A stretch of 64,000 bases of DNA. Source: Watersipora subatra. Taxonomy: Eukaryota > Bryozoa > Gymnolaemata > Cheilostomatida > Watersiporidae. The notes under the pieces were generated by a model that saw only the letters and a list, made by a program, of their open reading frames with translations, did not search any database and had not been told where the DNA came from. The DNA lies in contig NC_088711.1 of NCBI RefSeq assembly GCF_963576615.1, positions 59,934,248 through 59,998,247 on the forward strand. Direction: 5' to 3'. Position numbers and translations under genes: made by a program. Shown piece by piece: positions 47,301 to 59,795 of the stretch (within the stretch, counting starts at the first letter, position 1; every line of letters begins with the position of its first letter).

Positions 47301-49686
47301 TGTTTCAACATAAATCATTAAATTATGGCAGTTTTAGGAAAAGTAGTTTTCTGATACTTTTACAAATAATAGTTCAAAAAGAGCACCTACATGTACATGT
47401 ATGCAGCACTCAGATCAACGCTGCTCAATTTGAGTATTTTTAAAAAAGATTTATGCGACTGTCAATTATAAAAACATAAAATGTGTTTTCCATAGAAAGA
47501 AGTGATTATTTTTATAAAAGACTACTTGCTAAGCATATTTGACTAGCAGTAAACCCGGCTGTGGATGTTTAAAAGACTGGTTCCCAGGAACCAAATAGAG
47601 TTTTAAAACAATAAAATATGTTGGCAACCTGGCAGAAGGCAGGGAGAATAGGTGCATGAAGTTTGTACAAAAACACACAAGAACTGTGGGAAAACTTAAC
47701 GTTTATACAAAAAACTAGATACACAAGGATAAAGAGTAGTTTATAGTAGGTAGATACAGCAAAGTAAGTTCTGGTATGCTGGATAGCTAATATGAATCTC
47801 CACGTATAATAAGATCAGTGTCTGACCGTCTGTCTGTTTGTCTGTCTGTCCATCTGTCTGTTCGTCTGTCTGTTTGTCTGACTGCAACCTCACTAATAGT
47901 TTTAGAAAGAAAGATTGCCTTGCAAAGTAATCAATTCCGGACACGTTGACATTTGGGACTTTCGCACCGTACAGCTTCCAAGAATAATTCTTCATATATC
48001 GATTCCTCATGACAATATCTCCCAGTGTACAAGACTAACATTCATACTAGTATTTTTAATTTTTATATGATGAGTAGAGAGTCAAACATATGTCTCTAAA
48101 CTGGCGTCGCTGATGCAGTCAAACTCAGTCTTAATACTTAGTCTTAAGACTTAGTCAAAATCAAACTTTCATGCATTCAACAGAATCACTCTGATTGCTA
48201 ATCAAAGTTCTTCATATTTCAATTTACCTTATATATTATTAGAATCAAACCTGCGAGCAAAATTTAAAATGTACAACTGTATAGAGTGGTACAAAAAGTT
48301 ATACAGCTGTACAGGGTGGTACAAAAGGACATACACCTGTATAAAGCGGTACAAGAAGACATGCAACTCCATAGGGTGGTACAAGAGGACGCTCAACTGT
48401 ATAGGGTGATACAAGATAACATACAACAGTATAGGGTGGTACAAGAAGACATACAAATGTATAGAGTGATACAAAAACATACAACTGTATAGGGTGGTAC
48501 AAGAGGACACTCAATTGTATAGGGTGGTATAAGAGAACGTAACACTGTATAGAGTGGTACAAGAGAACATACAACTGTATAGGGTGGTACAAGAGGACAC
48601 TCAATTGTATAGAGTGATACAAGAGAACATACAACTGTATAGGGTGGTACAAGAAAACATACAACTGTATAGGGTGATACAAAAACATACAACTGTATAG
48701 GGTGGTACAAGAGGACACTCAATTGTATAGAGTGATACAAGAGAACATACAACTGTATAGGGTGGTACAAGAGGACACTCAATTGTATAAAGTGATACAA
48801 GAGAACATACAGCTGTATAGAGTGGTACAAGAGGACACTCAATTGTATAGGGTGGTACAAAAGAACGTACAACTGTATAGGGTGGTACAAGAAGACATAC
48901 AACTGTATAGAGTGGTACAAGAGAACATACAACTGTATAGGGTGGTACAAGAGGACATATAACTGTATAGAGTGGTACAAGAGAACATACAACTGTATAG
49001 GGAGATACAAGAAAACATACAGCTGTATAGAGTGGTACAAGAGGACACTCAATTGTATAGGATGGTACAAGAAGACATACAACTGTATAGAGTGGTACAA
49101 GAGAACATACAACTGTATAGGGTGGTACAAGAGGACATATAACTGTATAGAGTGGTACAAGAGAACATACAACTGTATAGGGTGGTACAAGAAGACATAC
49201 AACTGTATAGGGTGATACAAGAGAACATACAGCTGTATAGAGTGGTACAAGAGGACACTCGATTGTATAGGATGGTACATGCGAGAGATTTTTTAAAGTC
49301 GCTTGCATCAGAATTAGTTGTGACCTGACATTTGACCAGACGAAACAAATTGAACTAATGTTTTGTCTTTGTGGCAGACAGCAAACCAGTAAGACGTTTG
49401 AATTAAAGTAATTGCTAAATATAAAACTAAACTGATGTCTATGTTTATGGAAAAGCTTGAAAAAGGTCAAAGAGTTTATGGTAAAGTCATCATCACCTCC
49501 TCTTTCATTCAAGCGTTTCTTATCAGCTTGCAGGCGTTGAAGTGCCATGTTGTACTGTTCAATGTCTTCATGCTGTGGACCTTTAGCCTTTAAGTGACTG
49601 TCAGCATTCTGGCCGCCAAATGATATTCTGGTTGGATACGCTCTGTACCGCTGCGGTGGTCTTTCACCCGAGGCTGAACACCCCAT
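44313..49686 (-). CDS. Putative lipid-anchored Ser/Arg/Lys repeat protein (two exons, 513 aa)
   Basis: Exon 1 is 49,686-49,497 and exon 2 is 45,664-44,313. The donor GGAG|GTGATG and acceptor TTTTATTACAG|CT join in phase 1 to make an Ala codon. The protein starts MGCSASGERPP: Gly2 and Ser6 fit N-myristoylation and Cys3 could be palmitoylated. Residues about 36-85 are charged and coiled-coil-like (ALQRLQADKKRLNERGAEF), crossing the splice junction. From about residue 165 it is Ser/Arg/Lys/Gln-rich. Five 13-residue units (RSMSxSSRKPSGQ, encoded by a 39-bp DNA repeat at 45,097-45,290) are followed by longer degenerate units with RSLS, RFSAS and QRSQS. This is a likely heavily phosphorylated, disordered tail, not a splicing-factor RS domain. 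I recognise no family; a MARCKS-like membrane-bound phosphoprotein is only an analogy. The 3.8-kb intron carries a 30-bp minisatellite. Confidence 0.7.
45900..46930. other. Intron sequence of the 44,313-49,686 gene
   Basis: No exon is seen. A GGAGAGCAGCGTAGTAGCCG segment near 46,196, read on the minus strand as GGTGGCGTAGCGGCTACT, looks like half a tRNA-derived head. The remainder is AT-rich and without structure that I can name. Confidence 0.35.
46930..47050. repeat. TCATATGTAATATG simple repeat
   Basis: Imperfect repetition of GTCATATGTA(A/T) units, rich in the palindrome CATATG. Intronic. Confidence 0.75.
47822..47890. repeat. CTGT-rich microsatellite
   Basis: Imperfect (CTGT)n with GTCTGTCTGT and GTTTGTCTG variants. 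The complement, ACAGACAAACAGAC, resembles the tails of the SINE B family, so it may be the tail of a degraded SINE. Confidence 0.7.
48262..49283. repeat. 30-bp minisatellite, about 34 units
   Basis: Unit ACAACTGTATAGGGTGGTAC plus AAGAGAACAT, with two main versions (GAGAACATAC and GAGGACACTC). It lies in the intron of the minus-strand gene about 200 nt past exon 1's donor. The period is divisible by three and free of stops, so several frames stay open, including the one continuing from exon 1. Confidence 0.95.
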
Positions 49687-51100
49687 AATTAAACATATGA
49701 TAGAAATAGTATTCGAAATGTCATAATGAAGTGCCCTTCTGGTACTTATGCATATTCTGATGATGTCATTGATGCTTCAGAAAGAATCCTGATAAACAAC
49801 TTGTTATGTTAGCATTCATCTAGTAGGTTGAGATATTTTGTTGAGTTTGGTGTCTTTTTGAATCCTTTATTTCTTCCTAATTACTTTTAAATCATCAAGA
49901 TAGCATTGTGACATTTATCAAAAAGTCATAAATTTATGATAGTGTGTAAGTGTACTCATTTCATTTAACATACTGGCATTGTAAATGCATGTGTTTATTA
50001 ATAAAAAAATTATTTATTAGCAGCTAGTAAAAGTACCAGCTGCTGCTGAAGTTCATACTTTTACCCTTTAAATTTTTTTTTTTTCAGTGCTGCTGGACTC
50101 TCTAAAAAAACTCTCTTTTGAAAAACTATGATATGATTGTTTATGTACTTTAGTTCCTTTACATTGGAAATATATTCAGTTCTGATAGGTCTAATTTTAA
50201 AATCTTACAATAGTGGAGTGTAATTTTTTACCCTTGAAAAGGAACAAGCACTTCACAATTGAAATACTGGTATGCTTGATTATTTTACATTGAACGTGTT
50301 TTATGCTAAACTCTCTAAAGCATTGTGGACAAACTGCAAAAACAGACAAACAAACTTTGAAATTCTATTGCATTGCAGTGTGAAATCTGCAAAGCAAAAA
50401 CTTTAAAGCTATTGTAAGCAAATCATTTTTCAATTGTACATGTACAATTGAAAAATGCACCCTGCACACTCGGTAATATTTTAATAGAAAGAGAAGCTTC
50501 GTATCAAACAATTTTTTTGCAGTCATTTTATTTTAATAATTGACGACTGTTTCTCTTGTAACCTTGAAATCCCATCAGGTCAATGTTTAGCAGATTGATT
50601 GATAAAAGGCAGTATAATCATAAACCATGTCGCAGGTCAATGGAAAATTACCTCTAAGTTTCAGCCATTTGGTTGTGAAAAAGGGTTTCCAAAACTATGG
50701 CTTTCCTGCAAAGCTAAGGCTTTTTAGCAAAGCTGATAGTTTTCTAGAAATTTGATGGTTTTTAAAAAGTTTTTGGCTTTTTAGCAAATTTATAGCCTTT
50801 CAGCAAAACAATAGTTTTTTTGTAAATCTATGATTTACTAGCAAAGTCACATCTTGCTAGCAAAGCTATGACATTCTCGCAAGGCTACAACTTCCTAACA
50901 AAGTTATGGCTGTTTAGAACAGCCAGAATATTTCAGAAAATCTTCAGCTTTTTAGCCAAGTTATAGCTTTATAGAACTGCTGTAGTTTTTAGGAAATATC
51001 TGACTCACTAGTTTAATATAGCCTTTTGACCAAGCTATAGCTTTGTTAAAATGCTATATCTAGTAGCCGTTTATACACCATGCTTTTTTATCCATGCAAA
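49687..51100. other. Intergenic region with a diverged repeat near its right end
   Basis: The 5' flank of the MGC-start gene; no clear core promoter was recognised. From about 50,690 to 51,060 a degenerate repeat of about 25-35 bp built on GGCTTTTTAGCAAAGCTA recurs some ten times. A perfect inverted pair CATTTTTCAATTGTACATG / TACAATTGAAAAATG lies at 50,427-50,458. Confidence 0.5.
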
Positions 51101-51300
51101 AGAAGCAGCCATGGTCTTAGAGCTTCTGACCTCTGACCCCTGAACAACAGCCCTGGTCTCATTGCTCAAAAATAGCCAATAATGGTGACAAGAAGGTCAG
51201 TTTACCTAAGTGCCTCTTGCTGCCAAACCTACCCATGCAGAGCGGCCTACAAGCTGATGGGCAATTGCCTAACTCAGGTTTAGTGAGAAATTGCATTAAA
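51101..51300 (+). mobile_element. SINE-like element (family A), first copy
   Basis: About 200 bp starting AGAAGCAGCC and ending TTTAGTGAGAAATTGCATT. It is about 85% alike by eye to 52,680-52,878. The other copy's TGACCTAGTGGTTTAG resembles a Pol III A box. The body has CAAAAATAGCCAAT and ATGCAGAGCGG segments. No coding frame. Confidence 0.65.
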
Positions 51301-51971
51301 ACTTCTTGATAATATTCAAATTTTTATTTAAATATTTTTTGTTCATGAACTTTAAATCAAACTTCTCAAGAATAAGTCTTTAAACTTTTATGAATGACCA
51401 ACTGTGTTCTGTGAGGCTTTTGTAATATTCTGTACAGCTTCCCACCACTAAAAGTAGGGCTTTTATACATGTATAAAATTATTTGTACAATCGTTGGGGC
51501 TCTTGTTTCATGTTGTGAATACCGTGCTACTATTTTAATAAACTTATTAAGGAAGTGAACATAAAGTGACCAAGTCTAAGTATTGCTAAAGCATCCGTGC
51601 CTAATCGTGAGATTTTATTTTATTTTATGTTGAAATGCTAAATGAGAATTTGGTGGGTTCAACAATTAAATTAGAGCTTTACATGTATATTGAATCAAAT
51701 ACAAGGTAAATAAGTGTAGTTATAATTGTTAAATGCTAAAATAAGTAATAAATAAAATAAATAAATAATGCTATTTTATTAATTATTTGCTCAGAAGTTC
51801 TTCGTCTTGAATGTATAAAAGAATAACAAAATATTTTTTTGTTTTTAACCTTATTTTTGAGGCCAAAAATAAGGTTAAAATATAAAATTGAGCAACTAAG
51901 GTGGTATAACTAAAGTACTTCATCATCTAAATGGGCTGCAGTTAAACTGCACTATAATTGGGTTTCCAACA

Positions 51972-51977
51972 TTTATT
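51972..51977 (-). terminator. Polyadenylation signal of the 52,035-58,347 gene
   Basis: AATAAA on the minus strand, about 58 nt beyond the TGA stop at 52,035-52,037. Confidence 0.6.
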
Positions 51978-52034
51978 TTTCACAGAAACAAAAACAACTT
52001 TTGGCAATTTTTTTTCTGAATATTAAGACATGAG

Positions 52035-55000
52035 TCATCTCAGGTATTGGTGATACGCTCTCCTCTGTCTTTCTCGCATTTGCTGAAACTGCTGCAGACG
52101 TTTCTCACTAGATTGTCCTATTGCTGTTTCTCTTAACCTATCATGCAAATAGTTTGATGTTGCCGTGTTGCTTTTATCGCTTGGCTTCGGAGTTGTGTTC
52201 TCATCCAAAGCAAGTTGTGTTATAAATACATTTGGTGAGCTGATTTTGAGTTTCACTGATTTAGCGAGCTGCCGACGTGTTTTGGTCTTTGATGCCAGCA
52301 GCTGCTGCATAGACTCTTCCAATCTGCTCACCGGTCTGCAAGTACAATACACGAAAAATGTTATGTAAGTGGAGATAACTCCATGCTTTTAGGTCAAAAA
52401 CTATTTTATTTTTACACAGCATTCTAATGTTATATACAGAGTGTTTGCTACTCCCTCTGAGTTAAAGATAAAACATTAAAGTCAACCAGGCCAAGTGTAA
52501 GTCAGTACATAGTAAATGTACTTTAGGAAATTAAAAGAACGACATCAGAAAAAAAGTTGCCTTCATCTAGACATATTCGATAACAGGTGTCCTGTATACA
52601 TGTATATGGTGTAAGTTGCAGATTTTCTGTTAACGTTGGTTTCTATTTTGAGAAATTTAACCTTTTTATTCATACATTAGAAGCAGCCTTGACCTAGTGG
52701 TTTAGAACATCTGACCTCTGAACAACAATCTCAGGCTCATTTCTCAAAAATAGCCAATGGTGGTGACTAGAAGGCCAGTTCACTTAAGTTGCCTTTGCTG
52801 CCAAAGTTACAAATGCAGAGCGGTCTACAAGCTGATAGGCAATTGCTTAACTCGAGTTTAGTGAGAAATTACATTGAACAAAATTTTTTAATTCCTTAAC
52901 TTGTCAAAGAATTGATTTGAAGTTTTCTGTTTGTAGAGAAAATAGATCTATAACTTTGCAAATGTTGACCACTCAAATACTCATTTGGCTCTTCTAATAA
53001 ATGCAAGTTTTGTATTGACACGTTGTGCAAAGATTTCATAGAAAACTTGCAACAAATCAAAATGAAACTTTATTTGCACTAGTGTGTTTAAGGTTGTGCA
53101 TTCTTTCCTAGGCAGTGTTTAATATATATTCATAACTTAGCGAGCTGTGTAACCAGCTGTATTCATAGACATGTTGGTTCAGCTGTATCCAAAGACATGT
53201 TGGTTCAACTGTATCCATAGACATGTTGGTTCAACTGTATCCATAGACATGTTGGTTCAACTGTATTCATAGACATTTTTGTTCAACTGTATCCATAGAC
53301 ATGTTGGTTCAACTGTATCCATAGACATGTTGGTTCAACTGTACCCATAGACATGTTGGTTCAACTGTATCTATATATAAGTTGGTTGAACTGTATCTAT
53401 AGATATGTTGGTTACATGGCAGCTGAAGATTGGAAAGTTTAGTGAAGCTTTTGGGTTCCAAAAAGACAGGAAATTATGTAACTGAGTTTATAGAATTACT
53501 TTTGCTTTGGCACCCCATATTGACATCGACAGTTATGACCAGCGTCTAAATGCTCTTAACTCTGAGGAACTAACTGTGTTTTAGACATTTGTTGTTTAAA
53601 ATACTCAAATCATATCTTTAATTAATCCATTACATTTCTAATTCCCCAAAAAACACTACACCTTATATCAAACACCAGCACCTTGCCAATTAACATTATA
53701 AAACAGAGTTGTGAAAAAATACCTTCTTTTCTATAACACCTTTTTAAGGAAAAAGACCTTTTTTTCAATACACATACCGTAATTTACTTTGCTACTTTTT
53801 TGTTTTATAGTCTAATTGCTTTAAATCACATTGACCAGAGTAAATAAAGTTAATATTTATTTATCCTAAAAGTTAGATAGTTAAAGAATGTCTAGTATTC
53901 AGTACTTGAATTGATTGTCACAATAGAGTATTATTTATTCCATGGTAATTTGTTGAAAGTATTAGAAAATAAGCAGCTAGTAATGTCCTATAATATTTAA
54001 TTAAGCTTTATCAAAAGAAACAATACCAATAGCTGTAAAATTTAGCTCAATCAGAAAATATGGTTTTAAAATAAATGCGAAAACAAAATGACTTTAAAAT
54101 ATATTTTATATGACCATTGGTATAATCTTCCTCAAATTTCTATTCGCTAGACAGATTGTTTGATTAAGTATGATGTTCAGTGAAATCACCTGAAGAATTT
54201 CAACCCTTCTAAAGTGCCTTGTCATAGGGGACAAACTAGCTTGATGAGCAGCTTGTCATTACACTTTCCAAGAGCTGGAAACTTTATTATAAATAAAATA
54301 TATTCAATATCTCCTACTTCTAGAAGCACAATCACAGTGTATAATAGAGTTACTATTGTTACTATAAACTTTAAAATAACTGTTACCACAAATATTCACT
54401 TAATTTTATAACTTTCATCCATTTATGAGAGTTGCACCCTCTCATTCATCATTCATTCATTTATGAGAGTTACACCATCTCATTCATCATTCATCCATTT
54501 ATGAGAGTTACACCGTCTCATGAATGATCATAATTATCTAAATATATTAACTACCTACTATATCTATAGATAGTAACTACCAGCATATTCACATGGAGTA
54601 GTAGATAATACATCATGAATCTCAAGCATGAACGCTGCTAGCAATATCTGGCACAGCTTGTCATCACAGGAAATAGATCTTTTATATGAAGAACATTTGT
54701 ATTATTAACAAATATTATGTATATTGGTTCTTCTGAAATGTTTTTGTTCATGAGTTTTAAGTACTCCATTCTCTTACTAGCTCAACCAAATGTAATTTCC
54801 TTTAGATCTTCAATTGTATAAATGGATATTTTGGTTGCAAAAAGAAAAGATTAAATATTACCTTCTGCTCCACAACAAAAATTGTATTTATGAGCTATTC
54901 TCTTTTTGAGAACAAAATAATGGCACAAAAAGTCGTGCTTAAACTTGCAAATAAGATTTTTTTTCAGTTTTCTCAAACTGTGTTATTAGAGCCTGTCATT

Positions 55001-58000
55001 GTTGAGTTTATTGCAATTACCCTTTGGGCAACATTATATGTCATGTAACAAGTTGATCTGAGGCTAATAGATCAATTGCTAGTCTAATTTGATTATTAGC
55101 AAATTGATGTTTCTGTTCAAAAAGTCATAAAAACCATCAAACATATCAGCGTAGAAAACCCCAATGTGCAGGTTTCGTGTATTCATCATAAAGCAGAGCT
55201 CAGTAATTACTCTAGACAAGCAGTGTTTTATCGATATACATGTAGGTAGAATGTATACAAGTTCTATTCTGTACTAAACCCGTATTCACCGTTATTAATC
55301 GTCATGTGTAATATATTGAAATAGCTTGGTAGAACAATATTTCACAATAAAAATGTACTTAAATGCTGTTAAACTCTCTAACTTGATATCTCAAACACTT
55401 GCACCATAGAATAACTAATTGAGAGGTGAATAAGTGACAAAAAGCTAAAATTTAGCGGTTTTATTATCTTTTGTTGCTCTAACTCAACAAATATAGAATA
55501 TTTTGTATGATGCAATAGAGCATAATAGTAAATGTGTTAATGGGTTTCTAGTTATGTGCCATCACTTATTTGCTGATGTTTAACCGTGAGAAAGCTGTAT
55601 TTCTGTGTCAAGGCTGTGTTTCAATCAACAACAAATAAATAATTTAACCCAAACATATAAACACTACCAGTGAGCTATGGCGCTCATTCCACAGTGTCCA
55701 TCTTTGAGTGCCCTCATGTTTGTGTGTGCCCATCTTTGAATGTCCACCCCTGAGGGTACCCACTCTAAAAGGTGTCCACTGCCCTTTTTGAACTCCTTTT
55801 GGATTCACTTCCAAAGCTACAGTCTAGGTACATTAGTCTACATAGACATTTTCATTTAGGTAGTTCATACCTGTACAGGGTCCAACCTTTATCCAAATCG
55901 CACTGTTCATCTGATGTCAATGGAGGAGAATTTAATATGATGCTCCTAAATTGTTTACTTAAACCTTTAACATCGTAGTTCTGTTCCCATAAATTTCTTT
56001 TCCGCTTACTAATCACTTTGAACGCATCAACTTTGGGTAGAGGAGAATATATGGGAAGAGATTGTTTCTGCTTTATATCTAAAACAGTAGACCTTCAGCA
56101 AACGTTCTGTCTAAAACCAGACTGCAATGAAAGTTGAAACAATATTAATTTGTATCTTAGGCATATTTTTTCATTAGGCCTACATATACTATATATACAA
56201 TATATATATATTATATATATTGTATATTGTATATATATTCATATATTACTTTATTGTCAGGTATTAATTCCTGTGTACGTTTAACTACTTTAATATACAC
56301 TAATTGGCTGACGAGAATTTTTGTAATAAACTCCCTAGTATGTGATCCATAAAGTAAGTTGCTAGGACGTAGCTTTGTCATATTCCAACATCGGAAAGAC
56401 AACTCTTTAAATATATGGCTTGTAGGTATTAATTACATCTCATTATATCGTACCTACATTGATTGACATATTTTTATTCTATTAAAGCATTAAAAAAACA
56501 ATTCTTTATATTATCCCAAGAACTAACATTAGAAAGACGACTCCTAAAGATAAAAGCAATGACTGAGGCTTGTTTGCGGAGACTCACATACCGCATACAA
56601 ACATTTCTATCTAAAGAATTTAATGGTGCAGCTGTAAGATTATTTTGTGTCAGCATTCTTACCTGTCATGTAATGGGGAGTAGTGCTGCCATCTTTGGTA
56701 GGATTCCTGAGAGATGCCGGTCGCTCAACAACTATCGTAGGGTTGAAGTTGTAGATGAGACCTTGCTTTTTAAATAACCTTTGTTGGTTGTCAGTTAAAG
56801 CAAGGTTTCTCCGTTCGTCAGCTTTAAATCGTTCAACTTGTATTTGTAAATGTCTGTCAGGTAGCTTATTCTCCTCTAGCAGAGTCTACAATCGATTATT
56901 AGTATTTCAAGAATTATTATCACTGCAATTAGTGTTCAGTTTATCTCATGATATACAGCTTCTATTTGTGTATAGTTGATGTAAATGTGTGCAATGGAGT
57001 TAAGTGAAAAATGGTTTTGTCACAACAGGAAGAAACAATTTCTATAAAGGCTGAAACTACAACTTATATATTCAATGTACAGGGCCATTACCAAATTTCT
57101 TGTTGATAACGTGATGTTAAGTCGCACTGATTATATCATAATTGCCAGTCTGTTAACTTATTTGTCAGTTCATGCTTTGAATACAGCAAAAAAATTAGAA
57201 TGCTCAAGTTAATTTTATGTTTCAAGTACTCACAGCTGGAGAACTTTAGATCAGGCAGAAAGTTGTGAGAACAGAGCAGTCATAGTCAACGACCAAAACT
57301 TTGTAGAAGTTAATAAGCTATACAAACATACTTAGTAAGTACTGTAAGTATTACTTACAGTTTCATACCATAATAAATGTGTACACCAACCTGATAACTA
57401 GCAATTGGCAATCAGTTGACAAATAGCAATCGGCAATCAGTTGACAAATAGCAATTGGCAATCAGTTGACAACTAGCAATTGGCTAGTGAAAAGGATCAG
57501 TTTTCATAACAAGTAATAAATGAGTACACCAGCCTGATAACTAGCAATTGGCTATGATCAGTTGACAACTAGCAATTGGCTAGTGAAAATGATTAGTTTT
57601 CATAACAAGTAATAAATGAGTACACTAGCCTGATAATTAGCAATTGGCTACGATCAGTTGACAACTAGCAATTGGCTAGTGAAAATGATCAGTTTTCATA
57701 ACAAGTAATAAATGAGTACACCAGCCTGATAACTAGCAATTGGCTATAAATGAGTACACCAGCCTGATAACTAGCAATTGGCTATGATCAGTTGACAACT
57801 AGCAATTGGCAATGATTGGTTGAAAACTAGCAATTGACAAGTGAAAACGATCAGTTGACAACTATTAACGAGCTATTAACAATAAATGACTAACAAAAAC
57901 CCAACAGTTATTAAAAAACTAGCTTATGTTTACGTCATGTTAAATAACAGTCTTATTAGGGTCACAGCTCACATGTCAATAGTTTAACAACACAATTCAT

Positions 58001-58347
58001 TAACGCGAAAGTTATTTATGGTTGATGCATAGGCTAGAGAAGGCAGTGATTGAAGTTTGGCCCCTTAAGAGTTTCGAAGCCAGTGATTATAACCAAAGCA
58101 TATCTACAGAGCGCATATCATAGATTCACAGGCTATTCATAAAACTAAACCACTGCAGTCAGTCAAATGATTTCCAGTTTGTGGATTATATACCAACCTC
58201 GTAATCTATTTCACTCAGCTGCGTGTTACTTACCTTTGCTATCTTGCTGTTAAGGACATTTCTAGCAGTGTTCAGTGCATGCTGCCTTTCCATCTTGTGA
58301 CATCGGCAGCATTGTTCAGAAGTCAATAGCGATATCTGTCTTAGCAT
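52035..58347 (-). CDS. Uncharacterised basic protein (four exons, ~281 aa)
   Basis: Exons are 58,347-58,234, 56,885-56,663, 56,078-55,871 and 52,335-52,035 with GT..AG borders. Phases 0, 1 and 2 match exactly at each junction, the last two completing Asp and Arg codons. An in-frame TAA lies just upstream of the first ATG. A second Met at residue 19 has the better Kozak context (AAGATGG) and would give 263 aa. Near the N-terminus there is a short SEQCCRCHK cluster, then a helical, charged stretch (ARNVLNSKIAK, VERFKADERRN). Residues about 80-180 are polar with isolated hydrophobic motifs (GLIYNFNP, SLPIYSPLP). The C-terminus is basic and Gln-rich (KRLQQFQQMRERQRRAYHQ). No signal peptide or membrane segment. 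I do not recognise the family. It lies head to tail between tropomyosin and the MGC-start gene. Confidence 0.75.
52680..52878 (+). mobile_element. SINE-like element (family A), second copy
   Basis: Second copy of the 51,101 element, here inside intron 3 of the minus-strand gene and opposite to it in direction. TTGACCTAGTGGTTTAGAAC at its left end is the best Pol III A box-like segment in the window. Confidence 0.65.
53150..53415. repeat. 26-bp minisatellite in intron 3, about ten units
   Basis: Unit AGACATGTTGGTTCAACTGT plus ATCCAT, with increasing variants at the right end. It is unrelated to the 26-bp satellite of the left half. No coding role. Confidence 0.85.
54415..54525. repeat. Short tandem repeat, three units
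   Basis: Three copies of a segment containing CATTTATGAGAGTT(A/G)CACC, interleaved with TCTCATTCATCATTCAT. Intronic to the minus-strand gene. Confidence 0.7.
57395..57865. repeat. AGCAATTGGC-based complex repeat in intron 1
   Basis: Repeated ACTAGCAATTGGCTA and GATCAGTTGACAACTAGCAA units form irregular higher-order blocks of about 120 bp that also contain AATGAGTACACCAGCCTGAT. Many units carry the palindrome CAATTG. Only the first intron of the gene is affected. Confidence 0.8.
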
Positions 58348-58849
58348 AACAATTATAGACACTTATTGATATAGTCTTTTGTTATGAACAATCAAGGTGC
58401 TTAGAGTCTTAACTAGTCATAATCCTTGAATAACTCTGTCGCCTTAGTGGGATCAGTTTACCGATTGCACACATAAATGCTGCACCCTGTTTACTTAAGA
58501 AACGACATCTATTGTGTCATTTAAGATCTGCTTATTGTGTTTCAGCAAACACTTCAAAACAAATTACTCTTTCAACCGTCCTCGCTCTTGTCAGTGTTTA
58601 AATATTGAGAGTTGTCTTCCTACCAAAACTAAGCTATTCATCAGCATGGAGTTGCTCAGTATTAGGAATCATGAGTCCGTGCATATCAAACTATCTTAGC
58701 CTGTGGAGTGGCAATAACTGCAGAATTCTGTTCTATCAGTGATGGTTAATATTGTTGCTTTTCATAAGTGAAAATTTTTTAATTGTACATTTGAAAGCTG
58801 TCAAAAACCTGGTACTGAATGTTAACAACTTTCAAATAGTGAATTGTAA

Positions 58850-59045
58850 CTAATAATGGTAAACTGGCAACTAGTGATTGGCAGCTAACAATCATCAACA
58901 GACAACTGGTAACAAGCAATGATCAACTAGCAACTGATAACTGGCAAGTAGCAATCACTAACAGGTAACTGATAATAAGCAATGATCAACTAGCAACTGA
59001 TAACTGGCAACTAACAATCACTAATAGACAACTGGTAACTAATAC
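58850..59045. repeat. AACTGGCAACTA-type degenerate tandem repeat
   Basis: Units of about 35-70 bp with ACTAGCAACTGATAACTGGC and CAATCA(C/T)(T/C)AACAG, between the two minus-strand genes. Vocabulary is shared with the 57,395 repeat (GATCA, AACTAGCAA), so they may be related. Outside this block, 58,348-59,795 holds nothing else that I can name. Confidence 0.7.
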
Positions 59046-59478
59046 CTGAGAACTGCATTACTCAGATATTTTTGTGGTTATATGAGTGATCGACTGCATA
59101 TTTCAAAACTTTCAATAATATTTATTAAAAAGTGAAAAGTCATTAGACCACTTTAGATAAATTCAATGCTTACACACTATAACAGTGCGCACATTCATAT
59201 GAACCTTCCCAACCTCGATTAGGTAGACCCCAAATGGTTATGATCAACTTACTAAACTGGAAGTACGGGGTTATCAGTATGAACCACATCGATTCTATTC
59301 TAGCACAGCTTGGGCTGAACTTCAATTCTTACCTAACTTAGCGCATGACTAAAATACAAGCACTTCTAGAAGTGTTTCTGACAACTCTGTGAAAATAAGG
59401 CAAATCCGAAATGTTCCACATGAAGATAAAGGCCACCAACTGTTTGTAGGAATAAAAATATATTTGTGTATACAAAAT

Positions 59479-59484
59479 ATTTAA
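59479..59484 (-). terminator. Possible tropomyosin polyadenylation signal (ATTAAA)
   Basis: ATTAAA on the minus strand about 312 nt beyond the tropomyosin stop; no AATAAA is closer. Confidence 0.3.
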
Positions 59485-59795
59485 TAGGTAGTATTATGTA
59501 ATGCATCATGATAGCACAACAAGGTTCACGCTTACTAGCAGCAAAAAGTCACGTTCAAATCTAACGAGACAGCAAAGGTTTTGTTTGGAAAGGTAAAAGC
59601 GACTACTAATCCAAAATTCAACAAAAGCCCAATATCACTGTCTGCAGGTAAAACATACTGACTGGTCTGTGGCTGTTGTTTCGTGTCAAAAATGAAATAC
59701 CTACAATCAGTGTCTTTCAGGCTACAGGCTGTTAACGAGTGATAACATAGCCTGTAATTCCAAATCTATGGTTGTGGTGAAGGTTGGGGGTACGG

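Noticed and set aside
48299-49280. Long minus- and plus-strand ORFs of 86-295 codons
   Set aside because: Artefacts of the 30-bp intronic minisatellite, whose period is divisible by three.
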